Below are positions 32,660-41,296 of a stretch of 45,864 nt of DNA, in pieces (the first letter of the stretch is position 1; the number at the start of each line of letters is the position of its first letter). Source of the stretch: Deltaproteobacteria bacterium (GTDB lineage Bacteria; Desulfobacterota; GWC2-55-46); NCBI GenBank assembly GCA_016182655.1, contig JACPGB010000023.1, positions 1-45,864 of the forward strand, written 5' to 3'. The notes below the pieces were generated by a model. That model had not been told where the DNA came from and did not search any database. It saw only the letters and a program-made list of their open reading frames with translations. The position numbers were made by a program, and so were the translations under genes.

Positions 32660-35600
32660 ATGTCTAACTGGATACAGGATGAAATCAACCCCGGTAAAAG
32701 GGGATGGGAAGAGTTCTACAGGAACCGCTGGCAGTACGACAAGACCGTAAGGTCGACTCACGGCAACAACTGCACCGGCGGCTGCTCCTGGATGGTATAC
32801 GTAAAGGACGGCATCATCACCTGGGAGCTCCAGGCCGTTGACTACCCGAAGCTCGACCAGTCTCTGCCGCCTTACGAGCCGCGCGGCTGCCAGAGAGGTA
32901 TCTCCGCCTCCTGGTATGTCTACAGCCCCGTGAGGATCAAGTACCCCTACGTCAGGGGCATCGTCATCGACGCCTGGAAGGAAGCGAGGTCGAAGCACTC
33001 CGACCCCGTCGACGCCTGGAGGTCGATCGTCGAGAACGCCGAGCTCTCCAAGAAGATAAAGTGGTCGAGGGGCAAGGGCGGATTCCGCAGGTTTGACTGG
33101 GACACCGCCGCCGAGATCATCGCCTCGGCCCAGATATACACCATAAAGAAGTACGGTCCGGACAGGAACATAGCCTTCTCCCCGATCCCGGCCATGAGCC
33201 AGATCAGCTACACCTCCGGCGCCCGCTACAACCAGCTCATCGGCGGCGTGCACCTTAGCTTCTACGACTACTACACAGATCTCCCGAACGCTGAGCCCGA
33301 GGTATGGGGCGAGCAGACCGACTCGTGCGAAAGCGCGGATTGGTACAACGCCGGCTACGTCGTCATGAACGGCGCGAACCCGAACATGACCAGGACCGCC
33401 GACGCGCACTTCGTCTCCGAGCTCAGGATGGGCGGCGCGAAGCTCGTCGTCTGCGCCCCGGACTACTCGCAGGTCACCAAGTACGCCGACATGTGGGTGC
33501 CCTTGAAGACAGGTTCCGACACGGCCTTCTGGCTCGGCGTGAACCACGTCATCCTTAAGGAGTTCTTCGTCGACAAGAAGACGGCCTACTTCGACGCCTA
33601 TTGCAAGAACTACACCGATCTGCCGAACCTCGTGAAGCTCACGAAGGGCAAGGACGGCTACGAGCACGGCCGGTATCTTAAGGCCTGCGATCTCGCCCCC
33701 TACGCCGACGAGGACAACCCGGAGTGGAAGTTCTGCATGTGGGACGAGAAGACCGGCAAGGCCCGCGTCGTGAACGGCGGCATGGGCTACAGGTACCCCC
33801 AGAAGCACGAGAGCCACGGCAAGTGGAACACGCTCCTTAAGGACGGCAAGACCGGCGAGGACATCTCTGCGGCCCTTACCCTCCTTGACATAAAGGACGA
33901 CGCCATCGAAGTCGTGTTCTACGAGCTCGACAAGCCCGAGAAGTACAAGAGGCAGGTGCCCGTAAAGTACGTGGAGACCAAGGAAGGCAGGGTCCCCGTA
34001 ACCACGGTATTCGACCTCTACATGGCGCATTGCGGCGTAGGCAGGAAGGGCCTTTCCGGCGACTACTGCAGGAACTACGACGACGACAGGGGCTTCTCCC
34101 CGGCATGGCAGGAGAAGTACACCGGGATCGGCCGCGACACCATCATCCAGATCGGCAGGGAGTTCGCCTCCAACGCCGAGGTGACGAAGGGCCGCTCGAT
34201 GATCATCTGCGGCGCCTCGTTCAACCACTGGTACCACTCCGACCTCATGTACAGAGCGGGCATGAACGCCCTCATGCTCTGCGGTTGCGTCGGAAGGAAC
34301 GGCGGCGGCCTCCAGCACTACGTCGGACAGGAAAAGCTCGCTCCGTTCGACTCATGGGGCCAGATAGCCCACTCGCTCGACTGGGTAAGGCCTCCGAGGC
34401 TCATGTCCAACCCGATCAACTGGTACCTCCACACCCAGCAGTTCAAGTACGACTCGGCCATCACCGACTACCACGTCGTGCCGGACAAGTCAGCGCTTGA
34501 ATACCAGCACACCGCCGACTACGCCGTAAGGTCGGTAAGGCTCGGCTGGATGCCTGGGTACCCGCAGTTCAACAAGAGCTCGATCGCCCTTTACGAAGAG
34601 GCCCAGAGGTCCGGCGCCAAGACCGACGCCGAGGTCGTGGACTACGTCGTAAAGCAGCTTAAGAGCGGCTCGCTCGACTTCGCCATCGCCGATCCGGACG
34701 CCCCGGAGAACTGGCCGAGGGTCTGGTTGATCTGGCGCGCCAACGCGCTCGGTTCCAGCGCCAGAGGCCAGGAGTACTTCTTCAAGTTCCTCCTCGGCAC
34801 CCACAACAACCTCGTCACCGAGGAAGTCGCGAAGCCGTATCTTAAGGAGCTCAAGTACAGGGAGTCGCCGCTCGGTAAGCTCGACCTTCTCGTCGACCTT
34901 AACATGCGTATGAACACGACCCCGACCTACTGCGACATCGTGCTCCCGGCGGCCCACTGGTACGAGAAGGAAGACATCAACACGACCGAGCTCCACTCCT
35001 TCATCCACCCGATGGGCGCGGCCGTACAGCCGAACTGGGAAGCGAAGAGCGACTACGACGCCTACAGGTTCCTCTCTGAGAAGTTCTCCGAGATAGCCAA
35101 GAAGCACTTCCCGAGGCCGGTCAAGGAAATCATGACCGCCCCGCTCGGACACGATACCCCGGGCGAGATCGCCCAGCCGGCGCTTAACGGCGTGCAGGAC
35201 TGGAAGAAGGGTCAGTGCGAGGCCATCCCCGGCAAGACCATGCCGTCCATCAGCGTGGTCGAGAGGGATTACGCCAACATCGACAAGCAGTACATCTCCG
35301 TAGGACCCCTCATGAAGGGCAAGTACGGTTTCCACGGCATCATGCTCGACGGAAAGGACCTCTACGAGAACTACCTCAAGCAGGAGCACGTAGACTCCGT
35401 CGACTTCAACGGCCAGAAGTTCATCTCCATCAGGACCGCCAAGGAAGCCTGCAACTTCGTCATGGCCTTCTCCGGCACGACCAACGGTGAAGTCGGCTTC
35501 AGGCAGTGGACCGAGGAAGAGCACCACACGGGCCTCCACGCCGAGACCTACGAAGCGGCCAAGAAGGCCGTCAGGGAAATATACCCCGAGGTCGAGTTCA

Positions 35601-36379
35601 GGGCAGGCGCGCACGGCCTTGCCGAGGAGATCGCGGGTCCTGACAGGAACTTCACGGTCACCTACGATGACATCGTAGCCCAGCCGAGGCGCTGGCTCAC
35701 CAGTGCTCTCTGGACCGGCGACAACAGAAAGGGCCGCGCGTACGGCACCTGGACCATCCAGACCGAGCGCAGGGTGCCCTGGAGGACGCTCACGGGCAAG
35801 CAGCACTTCTACCTCGATCATCCGATATATCTCCAGTTCGGCGAGGCGCTGTGCTCACACAAGTACAAGCTGAACCCGGCGAGGATGAACGAGCTCCAGA
35901 AGTCGGACAAGACCGACGCTCTTATGCTCAACTACATCACCCCTCACAGCAAGTGGGCGATCCACTCAACCCACTATGACAACCTGAGGATGTTGACCTT
36001 GTCCCGCGGCGGAAACTCCGCCTGGATCAACGACAGGGACGCCGAGAGCGTGGGCATAAAGGACAACGACTGGATCGAGGCTTACAACGACAACGGCATA
36101 TTCGTCTGCCGCGCCGTAGTAAGCGCCAGGATCCCCACCGGGACCTGCTTCGCGTACCACTCTCAGGAAAGAACCATCAACATCCCGAAGGCGGAGCAGA
36201 GGAACAAGATCAGGGGCGGATTCCACAACTCGCTCACCAGGCAGCGTCTGAAACCGACCCTTATGACCGGCGCCTACGGGCAGTTCTCCTATGCCTTTAA
36301 CGGCTGGGGCCCGATCCCGATCATCAGGGACACCACAGTGTTGGTGAGAAAAATGAGAAATCAGGAGGTGAAGTGGTAA
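32660..36379 (+). CDS. narG: Respiratory nitrate reductase, alpha subunit (Mo-bisMGD)
   Basis: 1239 residues, against about 1247 in E. coli. The FS0 [4Fe-4S] ligands are His34, Cys38, Cys42 and Cys77 (STHGNNCTGGCSW and EPRGCQRG). The molybdenum ligand is Asp221 in EQTD. Strong similarity runs throughout, including HPHxxR-like SIHSTHYDNLRMLTL near the C-terminus. There is no twin-arginine signal, so it is the cytoplasm-facing type. It catalyses nitrate + 2 e- to nitrite; the homologous Nxr enzymes run the reverse reaction. Codon use leans to ATC for Ile, unlike the ribosomal genes. The stop overlaps narH. Confidence 0.97.
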   Translation: MSNWIQDEINPGKRGWEEFYRNRWQYDKTVRSTHGNNCTGGCSWMVYVKDGIITWELQAVDYPKLDQSLPPYEPRGCQRGISASWYVYSPVRIKYPYVRGIVIDAWKEARSKHSDPVDAWRSIVENAELSKKIKWSRGKGGFRRFDWDTAAEIIASAQIYTIKKYGPDRNIAFSPIPAMSQISYTSGARYNQLIGGVHLSFYDYYTDLPNAEPEVWGEQTDSCESADWYNAGYVVMNGANPNMTRTADAHFVSELRMGGAKLVVCAPDYSQVTKYADMWVPLKTGSDTAFWLGVNHVILKEFFVDKKTAYFDAYCKNYTDLPNLVKLTKGKDGYEHGRYLKACDLAPYADEDNPEWKFCMWDEKTGKARVVNGGMGYRYPQKHESHGKWNTLLKDGKTGEDISAALTLLDIKDDAIEVVFYELDKPEKYKRQVPVKYVETKEGRVPVTTVFDLYMAHCGVGRKGLSGDYCRNYDDDRGFSPAWQEKYTGIGRDTIIQIGREFASNAEVTKGRSMIICGASFNHWYHSDLMYRAGMNALMLCGCVGRNGGGLQHYVGQEKLAPFDSWGQIAHSLDWVRPPRLMSNPINWYLHTQQFKYDSAITDYHVVPDKSALEYQHTADYAVRSVRLGWMPGYPQFNKSSIALYEEAQRSGAKTDAEVVDYVVKQLKSGSLDFAIADPDAPENWPRVWLIWRANALGSSARGQEYFFKFLLGTHNNLVTEEVAKPYLKELKYRESPLGKLDLLVDLNMRMNTTPTYCDIVLPAAHWYEKEDINTTELHSFIHPMGAAVQPNWEAKSDYDAYRFLSEKFSEIAKKHFPRPVKEIMTAPLGHDTPGEIAQPALNGVQDWKKGQCEAIPGKTMPSISVVERDYANIDKQYISVGPLMKGKYGFHGIMLDGKDLYENYLKQEHVDSVDFNGQKFISIRTAKEACNFVMAFSGTTNGEVGFRQWTEEEHHTGLHAETYEAAKKAVREIYPEVEFRAGAHGLAEEIAGPDRNFTVTYDDIVAQPRRWLTSALWTGDNRKGRAYGTWTIQTERRVPWRTLTGKQHFYLDHPIYLQFGEALCSHKYKLNPARMNELQKSDKTDALMLNYITPHSKWAIHSTHYDNLRMLTLSRGGNSAWINDRDAESVGIKDNDWIEAYNDNGIFVCRAVVSARIPTGTCFAYHSQERTINIPKAEQRNKIRGGFHNSLTRQRLKPTLMTGAYGQFSYAFNGWGPIPIIRDTTVLVRKMRNQEVKW

Positions 36380-37899
36380 TGGATATAAGAGCTCAGTTAT
36401 CGATGAGTTTTCACATGGACAAGTGCATCGGCTGCCATACCTGCAGCGTGTCCTGCAAGAACGTGTGGACATCCCGCAGAGGCGCCGAGTACATGTGGTG
36501 GAACAACGTTGAGACCAAGCCCGGCGCCGGCTACCCCCTCACCTGGGAAGACCAGGAGAGGTACAGGGGCGGCTGGGAGGTCTCCGGCGGGTCCTTGAGG
36601 CTTAAGCTCCTCAAAGGCCCCGGCAAGATCAGGACGCTGGCTAACATCTTCTTCCAGCCGAACCTGCCGACCGTGGACGACTACTACGAGCCGTTCACCT
36701 ACGACTATCAGAACCTCTTCAACGCTCCGGCCGGAGACGACCAGCCGACCGCGCGTCCGAAGTCGCTCATCACCGGCGAGTTCATGGAGAAGATAGTCCT
36801 CGGCCCCAACTGGGACGACGACATGGCCGGAAGCCCGCTCTACTCCGCGAACGACCCGAACCTCAAGGGCCTTTCGGAGTCGCAGAAGGAGATGCTCACC
36901 AAGTTCCACAAGCTCTTCTTCTTCTACCTCCCGAGGATATGCAACCACTGTCTCAACCCCGCGTGCGTCGCGTCCTGCCCGTCAGGCGCGATATACAAGA
37001 GGGGCGAGGACGGCATCGTGCTCATTGACCAGGATACCTGCAGGGCCTGGAGGTTCTGCGTGAGCGCCTGCCCGTACAAGAAGCCCTACTACAACTGGGC
37101 GAACGGCAAGAGCGAGAAGTGCATATTCTGCTACCCCAGGACCGAGACCGGCCAGCCGAACGCCTGCGCGCACGCATGCACCGGCAGGATCAGGTTCGTA
37201 GGCGCCCTTTTATATGACGCCGACAGGATCGAAGACGTCGCCAAGACCCCCGACGACAGGCTCGTCGAGGCGATGAGGGAGATAGTCCTCGACCCGAACG
37301 ACCCGAGGGTAGTCGAAGAGGCCAGAAAGGCCGGCATCGACGAGAACTGGATAAGGGCCGCTCAGCAGTCGCCTGCGTACAACCTCTTCAAGAAGTGGCG
37401 CATAGCGATGCCGAACCACCCCGAGTTCAGGACCGTTCCGATGAACTTCTACATCCCGCCCCTCTCTCCGATCCTTCACAACGCGAAGGCGGAGAACGGC
37501 GGAACGTTCGATCCCGAATCGACCGAGTTCTTCAACGAGATAGACAAGATGAGGATCCCGGTCAGGTTCCTCGCCAACATGCTCTCGGCCGGCAACGAGC
37601 AGGTAGTGCTCGAGTCGCTGAAGAAGCAGATGGCGGTCAGGATCTACATCCGCCAGAAGAGGGTCGGCGACATCGGCGACTCCAAGGCGAAGAGCGTCCT
37701 TTCGTCCGTCGGGCTCACCCCGCAGGACGCCGAGGACATCTACAGACTCACCTCGCTCGGAACCTTCCAGGAGAGGTTCGTGATCCCCGAGACCCACCGC
37801 GAGCACATGACCACGGTGGACCCGAGGACCATGTACGAGAAGAGGGGCTCCGTAGGCTTCGGACCGAAGAAGAAGGAGTTCCTTGGGAGGACCTGGTAG
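36379..37899 (+). CDS. narH: Respiratory nitrate reductase, beta subunit (iron-sulfur)
   Basis: 506 residues. The first cysteine group CIGCHTCSVSCKNVW lies in the N-terminus. Later CNHCLNPACVASCPSGAIYKR, CRAWRFCVSACPYKK and CIFCYPR...CAHACTGR complete four clusters. The Trp in CRAWRFC replaces a cysteine and gives the [3Fe-4S] cluster, as in E. coli CRGWRMC. AGGAGGT at 36364-36370 points to ATG 36379, overlapping the narG TAA; the in-frame GTG 36373 is less likely. It carries electrons from the NarI haems to NarG. Confidence 0.96.
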   Translation: MDIRAQLSMSFHMDKCIGCHTCSVSCKNVWTSRRGAEYMWWNNVETKPGAGYPLTWEDQERYRGGWEVSGGSLRLKLLKGPGKIRTLANIFFQPNLPTVDDYYEPFTYDYQNLFNAPAGDDQPTARPKSLITGEFMEKIVLGPNWDDDMAGSPLYSANDPNLKGLSESQKEMLTKFHKLFFFYLPRICNHCLNPACVASCPSGAIYKRGEDGIVLIDQDTCRAWRFCVSACPYKKPYYNWANGKSEKCIFCYPRTETGQPNACAHACTGRIRFVGALLYDADRIEDVAKTPDDRLVEAMREIVLDPNDPRVVEEARKAGIDENWIRAAQQSPAYNLFKKWRIAMPNHPEFRTVPMNFYIPPLSPILHNAKAENGGTFDPESTEFFNEIDKMRIPVRFLANMLSAGNEQVVLESLKKQMAVRIYIRQKRVGDIGDSKAKSVLSSVGLTPQDAEDIYRLTSLGTFQERFVIPETHREHMTTVDPRTMYEKRGSVGFGPKKKEFLGRTW

Positions 37900-37902
37900 G
37901 CG

Positions 37903-38451
37903 ATGGTCATGGAAAAGAGCTTATATTCACAGCTTGCAGGGCTGCTTGAATATCCGAAAGAGGATATGAAGCTCAGGGCAGAGGAGTGCGTCAAGACGCT
38001 CTCCTCCACGCCCGGCCACCCGGAAGAGTCTGTGGAAGAGCTCAAGAAATTCCAGAAGGACCTGGAGGAGATACCCCTTGATGATCTTCAAGGGGTATAC
38101 TCCTACACCTTCGAGCTTACTTCGGACTTCACGCTCGACATGGGATACCATCTCTACGACGGCTTCAAGAGGGCGAGCAAGCTCTCCTCCATAAAGTCGA
38201 TGTACAACGAGAACGGCTTCCCGTTCGACGAGATTGCCAGGGGCGAGCTCCCGGACCATCTGCCTGTCATGCTCCATTTCCTCGGTTTCGTCAAGGACGA
38301 GTCCCTTAAGAAGGACTTCAAGGAATCGTTCGTGATCATGGGGATGGAGAAGCTCCACAAGAACTTCGAGAAGAACAGAAAGAGCATATACTTTCACGTG
38401 ATCAGCGCAATCTACAGAGTCATAGAAAAGGATGTTAAGGAGGCTAAATAA
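37903..38451 (+). CDS. narJ: Nitrate reductase molybdenum cofactor assembly chaperone
   Basis: A 182-residue TorD/NarJ-family chaperone, shorter than E. coli NarJ (about 236). It has LLEYPKEDMK near the start, the YVETFELTSDF-like YSYTFELTSDFTLDMGYHLYDG, and DELPDHLPVMLHFL, the NarJ core pattern. It guides cofactor insertion into apo-NarG and is not part of the final complex. It starts 3 nt after narH, and its TAA overlaps the narI ATG. Confidence 0.92.
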   Translation: MVMEKSLYSQLAGLLEYPKEDMKLRAEECVKTLSSTPGHPEESVEELKKFQKDLEEIPLDDLQGVYSYTFELTSDFTLDMGYHLYDGFKRASKLSSIKSMYNENGFPFDEIARGELPDHLPVMLHFLGFVKDESLKKDFKESFVIMGMEKLHKNFEKNRKSIYFHVISAIYRVIEKDVKEAK

Positions 38452-39149
38452 TGGACAAGGTCCTGTTCGGCGCAATGCCGTACGTGCTGATCTTTACCGC
38501 AATAGTCGGCGCGATATGGAGATTCAGAAGCAACAAGTACACATGGTCGTCGCAGTCCTCGCAGTTCCTGGAGAATAAGACCCTTTTCTTCGGTTCGTTC
38601 CCATGGCACTACGGGATCATAACGATCCTTCTCGGCCACATATTCGGGATATTCTTCCCGAGCGCGATACTCGCGTGGAACGGCGTGCCGGTCAGGCTCT
38701 ACATACTCGAGCTCACCGCGCTCTCGTTCGGTTTCCTGGCGCTCTTCGGCCTCCTCGCCCTCATCTACAGGAGGCTCACGAACTCCAGGGTCAAGGCCCT
38801 TACCAGCTCCTGGGACGTGCTCATACTCATCGTCCTCCTCATACAGGTGGTGACCGGCGTCCTCAACGCCACCATGTACAGGTGGGGCTCCAACTGGTAC
38901 GCCGGAGCGGCTGTACCCTGGATCTGGTCGATCCTGAAGCTCAACCCCAATGTTGACTATGTGGCCACGCTTCCCCTCATCACCAAGGTCCACATCTTCA
39001 ACGCGATGATATTCATCGGCTTCATACCGTTCTCGAGGCTCGCCCACTTCGTGGTATTGAACCCTTACAAGTACCTCGTAAGGCCTTACCAGGTCGTGAG
39101 GTGGTACAAGAGGACACCGCAGACCGAGAACATCGTACAGTATAAGTGA
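38451..39149 (+). CDS. narI: Respiratory nitrate reductase, gamma subunit (dihaem cytochrome b)
   Basis: A 232-residue membrane protein with five segments. Candidate haem ligands are His53 and His63 in FPWHYGIITILLGHIFG, and His181 and His199 in KVHIFNAM and RLAHF. The 18-residue spacing of the latter pair is the same as E. coli His187/His205. WSSQSSQFLENK before the first pair is also family-typical. It oxidises quinol at the periplasmic side. A terminator follows 6 nt after the stop. Confidence 0.95.
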   Translation: MDKVLFGAMPYVLIFTAIVGAIWRFRSNKYTWSSQSSQFLENKTLFFGSFPWHYGIITILLGHIFGIFFPSAILAWNGVPVRLYILELTALSFGFLALFGLLALIYRRLTNSRVKALTSSWDVLILIVLLIQVVTGVLNATMYRWGSNWYAGAAVPWIWSILKLNPNVDYVATLPLITKVHIFNAMIFIGFIPFSRLAHFVVLNPYKYLVRPYQVVRWYKRTPQTENIVQYK

Positions 39150-39155
39150 CCACGG

Positions 39156-39186
39156 GAGGGTGGGCCTTCGGGCCCACCCTCTTTAG
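39156..39186 (+). terminator. Terminator of the cyt c-narGHJI operon
   Basis: GAGGGTGGGCC and GGCCCACCCTC pair perfectly over 11 bp around a TTCG tetraloop, then TTTAGTTT. Confidence 0.88.
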
Positions 39187-39260
39187 TTTCGTTTCGCCAG
39201 TTGACGCCTTTCGCCGTAGCGCTCCACCGGTTTCAGCACAAATACCTACCTACTAACAAC

Positions 39261-39274
39261 TTGACTGATATAAG
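39261..39274 (+). promoter_or_regulatory. Weak FNR-like box before narK1
   Basis: TTGACTGATATAAG matches about 7 of 10 positions of TTGAT-N4-ATCAA. It is about 90 bp before the transporter start. The TTGACT could also be a -35. Low confidence. Confidence 0.25.
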
Positions 39275-39362
39275 AAGATGGGCTTTCCGGGCCCTTCCAT
39301 CAGACGCACGGCTACACCCTGTACCCTCTCGTAGTTCATTAAGGTGAAAGGAGTAATCTGAA

Positions 39363-41063
39363 ATGGCAAAGTTGACAAAATGGCAGCCGGAAAATGAACA
39401 GTTCTGGCGCGAGACCGGCAGCGGGATAGCGTGGCGCACATGCGGCGTCACCACTTTCTCGCTGATATTTTCCTTCGCCACGTGGTTCGTCATGAGCGCT
39501 GTGGTCGTGAGGCTTCCCGCAATAGGCTTCAAGTTCACGACGATGGAGCTCTTCTGGCTCGCGGCGATACCCGGGTTCGCCTCCGGCATCTTGAGGCTCA
39601 TCCACTCGTTCTTCATCCCGATACTCGGGACAAGGCCTGTCGTAAGCATAGCGACGATCATCAAGCTCATACCGATGGTCTGGCTTGGTTACGCGGTGCA
39701 GGACCTGAACACTACGTGGGGAACCTTCATGATTATCGGGTTCCTCTCAGGCATGGGCGGCGGAGACTTCTCCTCCTACATGCCTTCGACCTCAATCTTT
39801 TTCCCGAAGAGGCTCCAGGGCCTCGCGATGGGCATCCAGGCCGGCATAGGCAACTTCGGCGTTAGCGTCGTCCAGTTCGTAACGCCCGTCATCATCGGCG
39901 GCGCTGTCCTCGGCGCCATCGCCGGCGGCCCGCAGATATTCACGAAGGCCGACCCGGTCAAGGGCGCGATAACCGTTACGAAGGAAGGCGACATAGTTAA
40001 GGACGTAGTGGTAAACAATCCGGAGCTCGTCTCCGCGATAATCGTCACCAAGGACGGCGACGTGGTAAAGGACGTGGTCCTTCAGGAAACAGATACCGTA
40101 AAGGCGTTGAAGGAAGACGTCACAAAGAACGAAAAGGGCGCCATCACTGAGGTAAGGAAGTCCGCTGGCTACAAGCTGGATGTCAAGAAGAACGACGCCG
40201 GTGTTGTAACCGATGTTGTGCTCAAGAAGGGGATAAAGAAGGGCATGTGGGCCCAGAACTCCGCGTTCTGGTATATACCTTTCCTCATCCTGGCATTCAT
40301 CCTCTGCGTGCTATTGCTCAAGAGCATCGACCCTGCGGCGCTCGGGGTCAAGAGCGGAGGCTTCAAGAAACAGTTTGAAATACTCAGCACGAAGGACAGG
40401 GCCCTGACGCATACCTGGAACTGCACGATAACCTACATCGCGTCATTCGGTTCGTTCTCAGGTTTTGCGGCCGCGTTCCCGATGATGATAAAGGTCATCT
40501 ACGGCGGTTTTGACGGCTCGCCGGACCCCCTGCAGTACGCCTACCTCGGGCCTCTCATCGGCGGCGTCTCCCGCGCGGTTACCGGCCCGATATTCGACAA
40601 GTGGGGCGGGTCCAAGGGCATGTTATGGTGCTTTATAGGGCTCATCATCGGATGTCTGGCCCTCATCTTCGGAGGGTACCTTAAGCCTACCGGGCTTGAG
40701 CAGTTCAGCGGGTTTGTCCTCCTTATGCTCTGGATATTCCTGATGACCGGCATAGCCAACGCGGCGACCTTCCGCCAGTACCCGATAGTATTCGCGTATT
40801 CGCCAGCCAAGGGCGCGCAGATGCTCGGCTGGACAGGTGCCTGGGCGGCATTCGGCCCGTTCATCTTCACCAGCCTCGTCGGCGCCTCCATAACCAAGTA
40901 CGGCAGCGCCGTACCGTTCTTCGCAGGCGCGGCGATCTACTATGTGTATGCCAACTTCCTCAACTGGTGGTATTACACCAGGAAGGGCGCCGAGAGGTAC
41001 GACTGGGGCAATTCCGGCGGTACCTGGTGGGACAAGGCCAAGGGGTCCTGGCAGGGGCAGTAA
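39363..41063 (+). CDS. narK1: NarK-family nitrate/nitrite transporter with a repeat-containing insertion
   Basis: A 566-residue MFS transporter, about 125 longer than its neighbour. The N-terminal half has GFLSGMGGGDFSSYMPSTSIFFPKRLQGLAMGIQAGIGNFGVS, the first nitrate signature; the second is ANAATFRQYPIVF. A soluble insertion of about 95 residues (196-294) lies between PQIFT and WAQNSAFWY. It contains two near-identical 23-residue units (AITVTKEGDIVKDVV, AIIVTKDGDVVKDVV) and a weaker third. The rest aligns with the following paralogue. AAGGAG at 39348-39353 sets the start. Nitrate uptake or nitrite export is expected. Confidence 0.93.
   Translation: MAKLTKWQPENEQFWRETGSGIAWRTCGVTTFSLIFSFATWFVMSAVVVRLPAIGFKFTTMELFWLAAIPGFASGILRLIHSFFIPILGTRPVVSIATIIKLIPMVWLGYAVQDLNTTWGTFMIIGFLSGMGGGDFSSYMPSTSIFFPKRLQGLAMGIQAGIGNFGVSVVQFVTPVIIGGAVLGAIAGGPQIFTKADPVKGAITVTKEGDIVKDVVVNNPELVSAIIVTKDGDVVKDVVLQETDTVKALKEDVTKNEKGAITEVRKSAGYKLDVKKNDAGVVTDVVLKKGIKKGMWAQNSAFWYIPFLILAFILCVLLLKSIDPAALGVKSGGFKKQFEILSTKDRALTHTWNCTITYIASFGSFSGFAAAFPMMIKVIYGGFDGSPDPLQYAYLGPLIGGVSRAVTGPIFDKWGGSKGMLWCFIGLIIGCLALIFGGYLKPTGLEQFSGFVLLMLWIFLMTGIANAATFRQYPIVFAYSPAKGAQMLGWTGAWAAFGPFIFTSLVGASITKYGSAVPFFAGAAIYYVYANFLNWWYYTRKGAERYDWGNSGGTWWDKAKGSWQGQ
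39948..40244 (+). repeat. Internal tandem repeat inside narK1
   Basis: Two units with a 69-bp (23-residue) period begin at 39966 and 40035, followed by a diverged third copy with the AITEV...VVTDVVLKK pattern. Third-position differences between units show that this is not a recent duplication. The paralogue at 41297 has only a short linker here. Confidence 0.8.
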
Positions 41064-41114
41064 TCCAGACCTGCCACACATGGTTTTTGTCAGGCAGTCG
41101 GCAGTCATTAAGGC

Positions 41115-41145
41115 AGGGTGGGCGCTCGCGCCCACCCTTTTTTTA
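41115..41145 (+). terminator. Terminator of narK1
   Basis: GGGTGGGCG and CGCCCACCC pair around CTCG, followed by seven T. The stem is nearly identical to the terminator after narI. Confidence 0.9.
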
Positions 41146-41296
41146 CGCACCGTTTTGACCCGCTTTCGATTTGCAGAGATGAAGTGCTGGACATGCCCTG
41201 CCGACCGGGTCGTCGCACGCAGGAATAGCTCGCTTTTCGTCCTGCGCCCGGCGCGCCAAACCCGGCTGGGGCAGAGTTACAAAAGGAGTGCCTTCA

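Noticed and set aside
32624-34318. 564-codon minus-strand open frame opposite narG
   Set aside because: Antisense of a C-ending-codon gene yields long open frames. The composition is dominated by Val, Leu, Gly and Asp without domains.
34490-35821. 443-codon minus-strand open frame opposite narG
   Set aside because: Same reason as the previous one: a shadow of the strongly biased narG codons.
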